Below, piece after piece: positions 24,133-36,500 of a DNA stretch of 64,000 nucleotides (positions are counted from its first letter, which is position 1; the number at the start of each line of letters is the position of its first letter). This DNA is from Amblyornis subalaris (taxonomy: Eukaryota > Chordata > Aves > Passeriformes > Ptilonorhynchidae). The position numbers and the translations under genes are program-made. A model generated the notes under the pieces. That model worked only from the letters and a program-made list of their open reading frames with translations. It ran no database searches and had not been told where the DNA came from. The stretch is from assembly GCA_018881555.1 (NCBI GenBank), contig JACAXG010000206.1, forward strand, positions 171,961-235,960, written 5' to 3'.

Positions 24133-26130
24133 TTTTTGTGCTTTTCTGCTGTTGTTTTTGCACTCTTTGTCCTTCTGTGTGTGCAGGTCATAAGCAGAAG
24201 GGAAGGCTGTTGGATTTAGTACTTTTCCTCTTCAAAATGGAGTCATCCTTTCTTTAATACTCATTCTGTTCTTCCTTTGTGTTTTAGTTTGTTTTTGTCT
24301 TTGAAGGTGTCTTTCACTCCTAGCTGCTTCATTATCAATGTTCAATTTTCTCACTGGGCAAGATTTACAGGACAGATTTTCACCAAACATGTTGCTTGGA
24401 AAATGCTTTTCCTGAGCTCTGCCTGCCATTCTGAGCAAAGCTCCTGATGGATCTGCACTGGGGAGAGCTGCCAGCAGCTAAATCAGGTCTGAAAACTTTA
24501 TTTAGACCACCAGCTGCAAGGTGTGAGCATCAAGAGGGCAACTGGAGTGAATCTTGAGCAAATCTTCAGAAACACAGGAATAAAAAGTGAACAGGACTGA
24601 AGGATATTGTGACAGGTAGGGGCCCTTGAAAAACTCAGTCAGTCCAAACACTGGATTAGACCTCCATAACCTTTCCTCCTTGTGCAGCCTGTTCTTGTAA
24701 ACCACTGGTGATGGAGACACTGTTCTTCCTCTCTCCCCTCTCCCTAGACAGGGAAATGAGGGACATATCACATTTACCCCATGCCTTATCTTAGAGCTGA
24801 ACACTCCACGACCTTCAGCTGCTCCTCATTGTCTGTGTTTTCCACTGCCCTCCTCATCCTTGTTGCTGTTTTCTGCCTTTCCTCCACTTCCTCCTGTAGG
24901 CCCATGTGGTGTCCAAGCTGGATCCTGTGCTGGACCTCCTCTGTCCCAGGTTATGGCCCATTTTGTGCCTCTCCATGTGGAATAAAACTCCTTTGCACCA
25001 GCTGATCGGTGCTGAGCCTCTGATCTGCGATGCAGATCCCCCTCTGCCCCTGCTCTGCTGCCTTGTGGTTGGTCCCCATCAATCCCATCTGATTGCATGC
25101 AGGATCTCTTTACCCAATCCACCTTTTCCCCATAAACCTTTATTCCATGGAGATCACCCTGTATTCTCACAAATGCTCAGCTTCAAGGAGTTTTTACACC
25201 AATATGCTGACGGAAATGCTGTGTTCTCTTCCTGCTGAGTTTCTCCAACACCCACAGCACCAGCGGTGATCCAGACCTTTTGGAAGTCAGACCAGTCATC
25301 TCCATGTGAGGTGGAGGTGGGCTCCCAGCCCTGGGGGGCACCAAGGATTTCATGCCCTGTGTACGCAGCCCTCGGCACGGCAAGGAGGGGCTGCAGCCCC
25401 TTGCATGGAGAGAGGCCCTGATACCTTTCATTGCATGGCTGAAGTGAAAAAATAAAAGCCTTTCCATTCATTCTGAGCAGGTTTTCCAGCCCCTCCCGTC
25501 TTGACCCTGATTGCTTATCAGCTGGGATATGTTTATCCTAAATCTTTCTTTTCTCCTTTTCGTGTCTCCCCCCCCTCCACCTCTCCCTTTCCTGCTTTTT
25601 CTCCCACTGTTTCTCTCTGCGAGCAGCCCACGTGCACACCCCCTTCCCAAGGCCAGGGCTGAGCTTGCAGAGGAGTGAAGCTTCAGACTAAACTTTAATT
25701 TGCACGCTCCCCCTCTCAAGGGCACCGGGGCGTTTTTTTCGGCCGCTGTTCACCGCGGGGCTGGAAAGTTCTGGTTTGTGCCACTGTCGATTGAGACAGC
25801 ACCAGCGTAATTGCAGCGTGTTCCCTCCCCGTGGAATTCAGGAGAGACCAGCTCCTTTTATAGCCCGGCCAGAGCCCCTCCGAGGGGCTGCTCCCGCGCC
25901 TCTTTCACGCTCTCTGTCCCCGGGGCCGGCGTGAAAGCGCTGCAGCCTTGACCTCAAGCCCTGCAGGTCCCTTAAGTGGTTCCTAGAAAACCCTCCTGGC
26001 GCTTTGCCCACGGGGTACAGTCACAGCTCTGCCCTGGGATGGCTGTGCTGGTGTTGGCCTGCGTCTCTGCAAAGTCCCTGCTGCTGCAGACACTGTTCCG
26101 AGACCAGGTCCTTAAAAAAATCCCGCTGTG
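24133..26130. other. Intergenic region, 2 kb
   Basis: No gene is recognised. Plus-strand AATAAA hexamers occur at 24981 and near 25450 without a matching gene. The 25.74-25.95 kb block is CpG-rich. Confidence 0.45.
25735..25955. promoter_or_regulatory. Small CpG-rich block with TATA-like motif
   Basis: CpG-dense sequence containing CTTTTATAG at 25855-25863. It is weaker and shorter than the island at 8.4 kb. It could be a promoter of a noncoding transcript, but nothing downstream supports a coding gene. Confidence 0.3.
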
Positions 26131-26222
26131 GATTAGGGACACATTTTAGTGGTGGCCTTGGCGGTGCTGGGTTCGTGGTTGGACTCGATCTTAGAGGGCT
26201 TTTCCAACCTTAATTCTCTATA
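26131..26222 (+). mobile_element. CR1 3' tail
   Basis: Sense: TTAGTGGTGGCCTTGGCGGT, GGTTGGACTCGATCTTAGAG and CTTTTCCAACCTTAATTCT. Confidence 0.85.
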
Positions 26223-28845
26223 CTGTGAGCTGCCCAGTTGTGCACGTCTCGCATTTCCAGGAGCTCTTCTTCCACCACTTCCTAGATAATCCAGGAGCCC
26301 TTTTCCTCAGCCTACAGTTTGCCCATCCCGGGGTAGGAGTAAGGATGCAGATCCAGAGCCACCCTCCCTGCAATGATCTCCTCCCAAAGGAGTGGTGCTG
26401 GTGAGGAACAGGCAAAGGGCGGGGTGAGGTCAGAGAAATCCTGCACTTCTGCTGTCTGGGAGGTGCTTGTGCTGTGGGAAATCTGGGCCCTTTTGGCATC
26501 CTGGTAGTCGACAGGAGTGTCTGGCCAGGAGGATTAAATAGGAAGAAGGGAGACTATCACTACCTGCTGCTTTCCCAGTCTTTCCAAGCCAACTTTCAAC
26601 CTAAATCACATGGAACTAGCAAAGCACAAATGAGCATCGTCTTCGCTCTGTGGACATGTGACTTGTTTTGTATTCCCATTCTGTTCCTGTCTCTGGGAGC
26701 CCATCCTCTGGTTGTCCCCATACACCCCAGCCTCCTGCTGTTTTCCACATTCCCAACTACTGGACAATATTAGGAGAAAGTCGAGTGCATGCAACAAATT
26801 CCCAACAGATGTTTCATAAATGGGATTGGAGACTTCCCCAAGACCTTTCTATAAAGTCTTTCTTGCTCCTTCTGTAAAGACACAGTGTTTCTGTGAAGAC
26901 ATCCTGGAGTGTTTCTCTCAGATTGCAAAAGCAAGATATTGCAAAATCCCTGAAGACTCTAGGAGACTGAGACTGGTTGGAAACTGAGGAGCCTTGTTCT
27001 CCTGAATTACTTGGATGGTTTGGCTTTCCTCATCCCAAGGTCCATGGAGTGGGGACAGAGTCTCTTAGGGTTGTCCACAGTGTGTGTTGTGTCCCGTCCC
27101 TGCCTTCCCCAGGCAAACAATTTCCCAAGTGAGATGGATTTAGTTATCCACCGGGTAGAGTGTTTTCTGGGAAGTGTGATTTAAACTCTTCTCCTTGAGT
27201 GTCTCACCATGCTTCTCCCCAGCTGTGAAAGAAAGGCAGTGCAAGAGTGGGATGAAGAGAGCTCAGTGTTATCGCGAATAACAAGAACAAGTGGGTTTCT
27301 AATCTTGGGGATGAGATGATCTTTTCCGTCACAGGACACAGCTCCACTAATAAACAAAACAGTGCCAAACACAGATGCTGGAACTTGATTGCCTCTATCG
27401 TTGACACGGTGCTTGGCACAGTTTTGGCCCCAGCCAACTGCTGCCATCCCAAATCTGCACAGGGCAGAGCACGGGGATGCTGCTTCACCCAGACGAAGTC
27501 CTGGTGGAGCACCCACTCTTTTGGGGTGCCCCGCGTGAACCCCCCCCGGGTGCAACCAGCACATGGCCACAGCACAGCTGAGCCTGTTGATGCATCACTC
27601 CTCTTGTGCTGCTTCTTAGACCCTTTACATAAACATTTGTGAGTGGCCAGGGTTGGGAAAGAGCCCGTGAGCAGATAGGGCTCTGCTCTGACTCCGGGCG
27701 GCTGCTCAGATGTTTCTGCCCTGCTTTCCATGCAGAGGAGCTCAGACCACGGCAGAGGTCAAACCAGCACGGGATATCTTTAGAAAGCCCGGGACTGAGC
27801 CAGATAGCTCTTCCCAAAAGCCTTCCTTGCCAATTTTTTTTTTTTTTCCAACTCCTGCCATACTCAGGTCATGCCAGAGTTTCTGCTTGGAGCACGTGGA
27901 AAACGCAGCAACCGCACGTCGAAAAATCCAGGGAATAAAGAACTGCAGGAGAAAAGGGCAGATAGCACAGGGCAGCTCTTGTTTATCCTGCACTGCGGCT
28001 TGCAAGGTTGCGGGGATCCTCAGGCTGAGCTTGGCTGAGGAGGAGACGTCCATTAGCTCCGTCTCCTTCGTTTTCCACGTAAAGCTTTCCCCCCACTTCG
28101 CCACTGCGGTCCCCCCGGCACTGCCCCTGCCCCCCGTCCCATTAGGACCCACGGGCTGTCGGAAGCGTAATGGAAGGGAGAGCTTTCATCCATCACAGAC
28201 CTTGAAGAGTTCAGCGAGGCAGAGCCATCACAGAGGAGAAACATTCCTCCGCCAATCCCCTCTTGTCTCTCGGGTGGGAAGGGGGAGGAGGAGGGAGAGA
28301 TAAGGCCAAACTAATTTGTCTTTTTTAATTGGCTCAGAATACTTGAACGAAAGCTGGTTTGTTATCCTTGGCTTTGCTCTGGCAGGCGTCCAGGATGTAG
28401 GGCAGAGACGGAGGCTTCTGAAGAGTTAACCTCCTCTAAATATCCTATTAGGATCCTCTCCATTTAGTGTAGGGACGATGTAAGCAGAGTCAGAGTGGGA
28501 CGGCCTCTTTGGCTTTCTTTTTGCCCTTTTTCTATTGGAAACTCAGCTTTGGAAGGGACACAGGGACACTCACAACAGCAAAGGCCTGAGGGTGAGAGTC
28601 TGCTGGTCAAATTTTGCTGTAGGCACTGTAAACATCCAGAGCTGAGCTAATCACCACAAACTCACTTTGCAGTCAGCAAAGAGAGACAGGCCCTTTACAA
28701 GGGACAGTCGAGTCAGACTAAGGCAGGATGTGAAAGAGGTCAGCTGATTCAGGCCTGGGTGTCTGAGAGGGTCTGGAGAGACTGGAAAGGGAGAATAGAA
28801 GGGTTTGGGTTGGAATCTTAGAATAAAAGAATAGTGTGGGTCGAA
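26223..28845. other. Intergenic unique region, 2.6 kb
   Basis: No gene is recognised; a 197-codon frame at 27710-28303 has no domain. A CpG-containing block at 27.98-28.28 kb precedes unique sequence at 28.29-28.50 kb with AGATAA and a CTCTAAATATCC (MEF2-like) motif. Confidence 0.45.
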
Positions 28846-28915
28846 ATCATAGAATCACAGAATGGTTTGGGATGGAAGGGACCTTAAAAATCACCTAGTT
28901 CCAACTCCAAGACAA
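28846..28915 (-). mobile_element. CR1 3' tail
   Basis: Antisense: AATCATAGAATCACAGAATG, then GGATGGAAGGGACCTTAAAA. Confidence 0.9.
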
Positions 28916-29140
28916 TTTTTCCCTGGCTGTTCACGTTTATCTGGTGTAACACAGGTGTGACAACAGATCTGTGAGAGGCCTGTGCAGGTTTTGAAGAGCA
29001 GCTGGAGGCTGAGGGCATTAAAATGGCACTTGATGCCAAGTCATGGGCAATGAATCAATCTGATAAAGTCACAGTAGATGACTCAGGCTCTGGATGTGTG
29101 GCCATAGCTGGTCATGTGTCTTGTATAGACAGTTGTGAAG

Positions 29141-29222
29141 AATCACGGCGTCATAGAATAGTCTGGGTTGGACTATTCCAACTCTCTGCCATGAGCAGGG
29201 ACATCTTCCACTAGATCAGGCT
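29141..29222 (-). mobile_element. CR1 3' tail
   Basis: Antisense: GGCGTCATAGAATAGTCTGG and CATGAGCAGGGACATCTTCC. An internal stretch is missing between them. Confidence 0.85.
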
Positions 29223-29473
29223 AAGAAGTGGCTCCAAAGTCAGGCTCGGGGTCAGATTGCCCGGCCATCCATGATTTCTGTTGAGTGACCTGTTTGTTGT
29301 AAAAGGGAGATCACCAAATCTTTTAAAACAAACTCAAAGGCATATTTACAAGATTGTTTGGGCATGAACTACACCTTCATCAGTCTTTGTGGTCGTGGTG
29401 TCTGACAGACAAAGTGGTCCAGCGTGCTTCCTTGAAGGGTCCCAACTGTACCTTTCATGAAGATGGATGATGT

Positions 29474-29613
29474 TCCAGGCCAGGCTGGAGCTTGGAGCAG
29501 CCCAGGGTAGTGGAAGGTGTCCCTGCCCATGGCAGGGGAGTGGAATGAGATGAGCTTTAAAGTCCCTTCCAACCCAAACCATTCAATGATTCTAATGATT
29601 CTAATGATTTTAT
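29474..29613 (+). mobile_element. CR1 LINE 3' fragment
   Basis: Sense copy with TGGAAGGTGTCCCTGCCCAT and a triplicated AATGATTCT-type tail. Confidence 0.93.
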
Positions 29614-32600
29614 GTGTATGGAGCTGAGTTCAGGGCAGTGCTGGTGGATCTTAGAACAACCCTGGAGTTCTCCAGGGCTCCTCGCACGCCCAGCTGAGGT
29701 CCAGCCAAGAGGCATTCCACAAAAACCCAGTGGTGCGGCACACTTCGGCTTCCTCCGGCGCTCGGAGGGGTGGATCCTTTGTTTGCAGATGGTTGCAGTC
29801 CCAGGTCAAGGCCTGTGCCCTCCACACGTCTGGGAGCATCGGATTTGCTTTGGTCTCTGACAGCATTACTGCAAAGTGATTCCTCTTTTCGGGCCATGGG
29901 ACTTCGGCGGGCGCGGAGGCGAGAGGCAGAGCCCGGCGGCTCTGACAGACGGTCTGCAGGGTCCAAGGGTTAATTCTGTGCTCCGTTGTGAATTTCCCTT
30001 TGGGAGAGTTGGCAGGCCTAATTGATTTAGGAGCCAAATCCCCATTTCTCAAAGAAAGACTTATCTGGACTTGTGAAAACTGGAGCTTGCTTTCAACCCC
30101 GAAGCTGAGGAGAGTTGATGTCCCTTCTGCATGGTCTGCCATCTTAAATCATGTTAATTAACAATGTCATTTAATTCATAGAAATGCCTGATTCCTTTTT
30201 TTTTTCTCCAGAAACCCATGTTGTGATGAGAACCCATCTTGTGGGCAGTTTGTTCCTCAGTAAGGAAAGTAAATCTACTTTGTAGGGTGTTTGTTTGTGC
30301 AAATAAAAGCCTACACAGTGACAAAGGGGAAAATGTCTTGGAGAAATACATCCAAGCCTGGAATGATACAGCCAGGGCTGTGTTTTCCAGGGCTGGAACT
30401 CCCTGCCCCTCCTTGTCATCGATGGAACCTCCTGGAGTTCACTCAGTGTGACCTGAGTGATGCCATCACAAACCAGCCCCAGCCCCTGGGGTTTGCCTCT
30501 CTCAGAGGTTTTTATCGGCTCGTTTGGCAGATGCAGGCAGAGAGGGGGTGGCCCTGCAGCCAAACTCTGGTGTGGGCACCCTCAGAGATGGGCCTTGTCC
30601 CCTGCTCCACCCCTAAAGTCCCAAAAGGCCTGGGGCAAGTGCCATCCTATGGTGGCTGCCGCAGCCCCAGCCAAGGATCAAAGAACCACGGGAGCGAAGG
30701 GGCTCCTTGAGGGCATCTGCCCAATCCTCCTGCCCCAAGGCAGAGTCAGGATCTCCCTGCTCACCCTTGGCAGGGCTGTTCTGAACGATGCTGAGTTTCC
30801 CAGGCAGTTTCTCCTTCCTACACTTCCCTGTCATTTCCATAAATAGTCCCTTCCCTCCTTTCTTTTACCTTTCCTGAAGGAATGTCACTCAAGCGTCTCT
30901 GCAGACTTAACCAATTTCACTGCTCCCTCCTCAATCTGACTTTCCTACCCCTTTAGTCCTTCTCTTGGCATTTTTTTGGGCTGTCCCTCGCCTGACCCCT
31001 TTTTCCCTGGAAGCCTGGAGGGGGGCCCAGCACTCCGGCTGAGACCTTCCCAACACCAAGGAGATAAGTCCATGGCTGACTTCAAAGATAAAGCCATAAC
31101 TCCATGGAGCTTCCCAACAGCTCAGACACTTCCCAGCTTCCCAGAGGTTGGGAAGAGTAGCTCCCATTGCGAAGGGAGACTGGGGAAGGCAGATATAAGA
31201 CACCCACATTTTGGTGTCCACGTCCATGTGGCCAAGCCTGGGACTGCTGCTGGGTGGAGCAATGTGGTGGCTCCATCAATACTGGGGTGGGATTTGGTCN
31301 CCACAGAGGTGTCTAAGGTCATTTTAGACAGAGATCCTCCTGCCGTTTGGCCTCCTGTTGACATCTCAGGTGCTTTCAGGCTTCCCCAGTGCTTCTGTTT
31401 GGCCAGCAGAATCATGTCTGAGGGTATAAAGGGAATAAAGGGAATATAAAGGGAATTTAGACATCCAGATCACTCAAAGACTCTGATCTGGAGAAATTTA
31501 CTAGTCTTAATCCACAACTGAATCCGCAACTTGGCATGCCCCGTCTTACAGCCTCCCTTGCTCTGTTTCCACATCTCCCTTATCCATTCCTATCACTTTT
31601 CCCTATGCAGAGAGGCTCTCCTTTCCCTGCTCAGCGGAGGCATTGCAGGACCCTTTCCCTCTCCATCCCTGAGCATCCCCCGGGAGCAGGGCATTGAAAC
31701 ACCCAACATTTGGGACTTGAGCCTTGCACAGAGGAAAGGGATGACAAAACACCTTCCCTCAAGTCTCCTCTCACCACGGAGCTTTGCCTGGAGAGGAGCT
31801 GCCTCCTCCTGTCTGGGGATGCGCCGGAGGCTGAGCAGAGCCCATTCCTCGCTGGAAACCCCCCTTCCCTTTTCCATGGCTCTCAGAGCCGGGCACCCCC
31901 GGCCCTGGGAGGGCCCTGACAGTAACCATGCCACGGGGGGCTGTCAGTCAGAGCAACGTTGGGCAGTGTCAGCCACAGTTCGCTGTAATCTCCCGGGGGG
32001 AGAGCGGTGCCAGAAGTGACAGCTACCTTTATCCACATCCCAGGGATATAAACAATATCCTGGAATAATGACAGGGGGAGCATGAGCATCAATATCCTTC
32101 AGCTGCTTCTCCCCCCACCCCCCCCCCCTCCAGCCCGGAGCATGTTCCTGAAAAGCCTCCTTTCCTAATACCTGGGGTTTCTTTGCTTATTAGCCTTATC
32201 TGCCGGAGCAAAGTACCTCGGTGAAAGACATTTTTTGGTGACGTTTTTTGGAATGTTTTCGTAATCCTTGCATTTATAGGCAAAGACAAGGAGATCAAAG
32301 CTGCCCAGGGTTTATAAAGCATGTCAGGCTGAAAGTTTGACATCAATTAAAGTGATATACACGTTGTCCAGATTTATGAGAGAACACTGATTTGGCCCCA
32401 TCCCCTGCCCTCAAATCAGTGAGACTCTCTGCAGTGACTTGCATCTCTTTTCAGGGCCTGCTGATGAGTGATCAGGGATCTGTGACGCAGTGTCCAGTGG
32501 TTTTTCCCAGCTGGAATCCTGGCCCTGCATGCACTGAGCTGGCCAGTCTCAGCTGCTTCCAATCGTTCTGCCCATGGCACTGCAGTGGCAGCAGTCAGAA

Positions 32601-33279
32601 ATTATTCACTTGAAATGCTTTTGGAAGGGAGGAGGGGATACAAGACTGAGAATTAAGTTTTCTTCTTAATGCTTTTCTACTGCATGCTTTTTTTATTTTG
32701 GTGTGTCTTCTTTTGCCTCCTTTTGCGGTAGAAATCACTTTGCTATCGCCAGGAGGAATGGCTGAAAACTGCAAATCCTTCATGGTTTGGTTGCAAATGG
32801 ACAAATTCCCTCTTGAAAGGCTACTGAGGGATTTCCTAATGAGAGAGATTTGGGTTTCCATCACTACCATGTCCCCAAATACTGTCCCAGAGCGGACGCC
32901 CTCTCCGTGACACGGCAGGGAAGGTGCAGGGGAGCCTCGTGGCCGAGTTGTTCGAGAGAAAAGAAGATATTTCGGTTCATAGCCTCTCTCAGGCTCAGGA
33001 AATTGAAACTGAAATCATCTGGTTCCCAGAAAGGAGCCGTGACCTTCTCTCCAGCCCTCTGGCTGAGGGTGCCCAACTCTCTAGCAAGAAATCAGTGACT
33101 TGTGGAGCGTGAAGGTAACGGAGGGGAGGGGAGGCTGTGCCTGTCACCTCCAGGTGCTCCCCTGCACCTGTGGCTGTGCTGCTGTCCTTGCCTTTGCCTC
33201 GCTGCACTGAGGTGGTGGAGGTGGAGTCTGATTTATAGACAGACTCCCTCTCTTGTGGTCTTCTGGGATTTGCACTTAG
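29614..33279. other. Intergenic unique region, 3.7 kb
   Basis: No gene is recognised. Contains an unresolved base at 31300, a short GGGAATAAA-type tandem near 31425-31457, a C-rich run at 32110-32129, and a unique AT-rich block at 32.03-32.35 kb. Confidence 0.5.
32030..32350. promoter_or_regulatory. Unique block with forkhead, GATA and TCF-like motifs
   Basis: ATAAACA (forkhead-like) at 32048-32054, TTATCT (GATA) at 32196-32201 and AGATCAAAG (TCF/LEF-like) at 32292-32300 lie in unique sequence. Such motifs are common by chance, so this is only a candidate element. Confidence 0.3.
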
Positions 33280-33570
33280 AATCATGGAATAGTTTGGGTT
33301 GGAAGGGACATTTAATGGTCAGCTAATCCACCCTCCCTGCAATGAGCAGGAACACCTTCCACTATCCCAGGTTGCTCCAAGCCCCGTCCAACCTGGCCTT
33401 GGACACTTCCAGGGATGGGGCAGCCACAGCTTCTCTGGGCAACCTGTGCCAGGGCCTCTCCACCCTCACAGTAAAAAATGTCTTCCTTACATCTAGTCAA
33501 AATAAAGCCTCTTTTAGTTTAAAATCATCACTCCTTGTCACAACAGGCCCTACTAAAATTTTGTCACCAC
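33280..33570 (-). mobile_element. CR1 LINE 3' fragment, 290 bp
   Basis: Antisense copy from GAATCATGGAATAGTTTGGG through GCAGCCACAGCTTCTCTGGG to CCTTGTCACAACAGGCCCTA. Confidence 0.95.
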
Positions 33571-36500
33571 TCGTGCAAGGTGATTGTGATTAACAAACCC
33601 TGACCTGCAGGAACAGCTTGAAAAACCTTTTTTGGTGCTCAACTGTGTGTTTTGCTGCTCCCTTGCCTTTGGGAGTTTGCTCCGTGGAGAAGATCTGAAA
33701 TGTCAGGGGACGGTCAGCTTTGCCCCAGCTGGAGGAAGTCCCTAGACATGGATTTGGAAGCAATGGAGCTGCTACCAGCTTTTTGGGCCAAGCAGATATG
33801 AAGCTGAGTATGTGTCTGTTGTGCAGATTGCATTTACCTCTGGTGTCTGGACAGGCAGCAAATCCCACAGGATCATTTACCTCTGGATGGCTGGAGTAAA
33901 TATGAAAACAATCCTGAATATCTGGGAGCCTAAAAAAAGGCTCTGGATCTAAAAATGGCCTCAGCGAAGGCAGGGAGGAGGATGAGGATAATAAATGCAA
34001 ATTGGAGAGTTTATCCTTAAATTAGACCTCCCTTCCATCTCATTTCCCCTGCTGCCTTTCAGATATCCTCCGAGTGTTTCCTGGCAGTCCCTCCACATTT
34101 TTAACATCCAAATTTTCCTGGTTTGCCCCAGCGTTCACTGCTCTTCCTGTGTCTTGTGACCGAGGGTGGATTGCAGTGGATGTTGTTCCTCCAGAACAAG
34201 CCAGGAGCTGACTGTCCCTTTAACCCTCCTGGAACACGAAAATCCATCCAAAACGAGGAGTTCTCCGAAAGCACCTGTGACGAGCAGAAATGGACTTTGC
34301 TGGGCGGAGGTGAAGATTCCAGCAGGGATTTTTTGTCCCCGTGTTGTCACGAGTCGTTCTGTGCCACGAAGGCGTAACGAGCGCGGAAACCTCCATCGGG
34401 ATTTTCCGTTTCCTCCAAGAGAAACCCAGTGCTACAAGGAGCCTTCCAAATCCTAAGGCTCCCACGCATCTCAACACCTCCTCCAGGTGAAGGATAAGAT
34501 TTAATCACTTATTGCTTTGGAATTAAAAATATCGCAGCAAAGCGGTTTTTCAGCTCCCCTTTGCTCGCGGTGGCTGTCGAGCGTGTCCCGTGGTGGCCAC
34601 TGGAGGTGTCACCCAGGCAGTCATCAGAGCCTGGAGGGATTCAGCTCATCTTAAAGCAAACCCCTTCACCTGCCTGAATTCCTCTCCAGGCTCCACTGAC
34701 TGTGGAGCCTGGGGACTATGAGGAATTCAGGTGCCTGAGCGTGTCTGTTGAGCATTTTGTGGGATCCTTTGGCTCTGACGCCGAGAGTGGTGCCGTTTAT
34801 CTGGGAAGGGGAGATGTGCAGTGATATTTGTGTGGTCCAACAAAGGCCAGACATGTGACCCAGACTGTCTTCTGACCATCTTTTGGAGGAGCACTCTGAA
34901 AATTCCTGCAGATCCATGACCTGGTGTGGCAGCTTTTGTGTCTCAGCAGCAAAGGATGCTTGAGAACGAACCAGAACCAACATTTATGGACAAAAGAGCT
35001 GATGTGAGGGTGTCCAGTACAGCTATTTTAGGCTGAAAATGAATGAGGAATCCCTGTGGGACCACTTTTAATGCCTTTTGGTTGATCTTTGGATCTCTTT
35101 AGAACTTCAAGGCGTGCAGGTTTTCTTACAAGACAACAGGAAGTTTGTGCAGACCCCAGTGGCTCAGCACTTCCCACCTTGGGATTTTACAGTGGAAGCT
35201 GATGTTGTATCAGTGAACTGAGCTGAGTGATCCAATTCACCAGGGAAAGAAATATTAGTTCCTACTTCTCCACAAGGGGTGTTAGAAGGTTGCTTTTAGT
35301 CGTGGTGCAGCCACATCCTTTCTTTCTTATTCCAGGCCAAACCAGAAATGACCTTGAACACTTGTTCTGCTCATTTCTCCCAAATTTTCAGAGACCTTCA
35401 GCTTCTCCAAGCTGTGCTATTCAGTCCATGCCTGCATGTGCTCCTCATTTATGAAGCCATTTATGAAGCCATGAATGATTAGAGGGAAGGCTGAGGTAAT
35501 TGGCATTGTTCAGTCATTTTGAAACTCAGGGCAGAAAGCTTCAAAGTTTTCTCTCTTTTTTTTTTTTTTTTGGCTGAACTTGCCAAATTTGGCCTGAACT
35601 TTCGAGGAGCCTTGATCTGCCAAAACCTGCATTTTTGAGTGAATTAATGATGGTCATGAAAAATTTCAGCCAGCTGAGACAAAACCCAGAGCTGTTCTAA
35701 AGAGATAAGTTAAAATGGTGAAAAAGTCTTTTCCAGACAAGCCTTTATGGTGAGCTCCTTAGAGGAATGCATGTACCCAACTCCCTCTCAAATGATGGAA
35801 AGTCACTACTTAATTCTTGGATGATATTGGCCCTCCATGCTTGGATGGTGATGACTGTTCTTGACAGCAGAAGAGACTGAAACAACCACCACTGAAAGCA
35901 AAAAGCAGAGTCCACACTAATTCCATTCACCCCATCCAAGGATTTGCACAGATTCCCTTAGAGGACTGTGTGAGCAACCTTTGGTGGCAGAGGAGTGGAT
36001 CTCACCCTTCTCCTTCTCAGTAAATTCCTGCCCTGGGCAGGTTTCAAGCCCAGTTTGCTTTAGCTTTAGCTATAAAATGCAGCTTCTGTTGAAAAATGCC
36101 AGTGACTGTCTCCACGCTCTGGCCTTGTTTCGTTTTCAAATCAGAGAACAGCCTCAGCATCCTCCCTCATCCTCCCTTTCATTTCCCTCTTGGCAGAAAA
36201 TAAACGCGTATATTTTTCCTAGGATGCTGGTATCTCTGCCCAGAACATGCCATGATATTATTTTTAACTCTGTTTTCTCTTCCTTGCTTTTCTTTATGGA
36301 AGAGCCTTGGAAGCCTCTCTTTTTTTATTTCATCTGCACCCTCATCTGCTTTGCCCTTCCCTTCCCTTCCTCGCCGCTCCTGATAAAACACCTTGGTCTG
36401 ATTCCAGCAAAGTGCCAAATGTGCCGTGCAGGGAGCTGGGCAGAAATACCTCTGCTGATTAAATCACCCTTTTTAAATAGCCTGAGCGGTTCGTGTCAGC

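Noticed and set aside
24600..25170. Possible solo LTR (AATAAA at 24981 and promoter-like text)
   Set aside because: I could not find matching TG...CA ends, a target-site duplication or any retroviral coding sequence.
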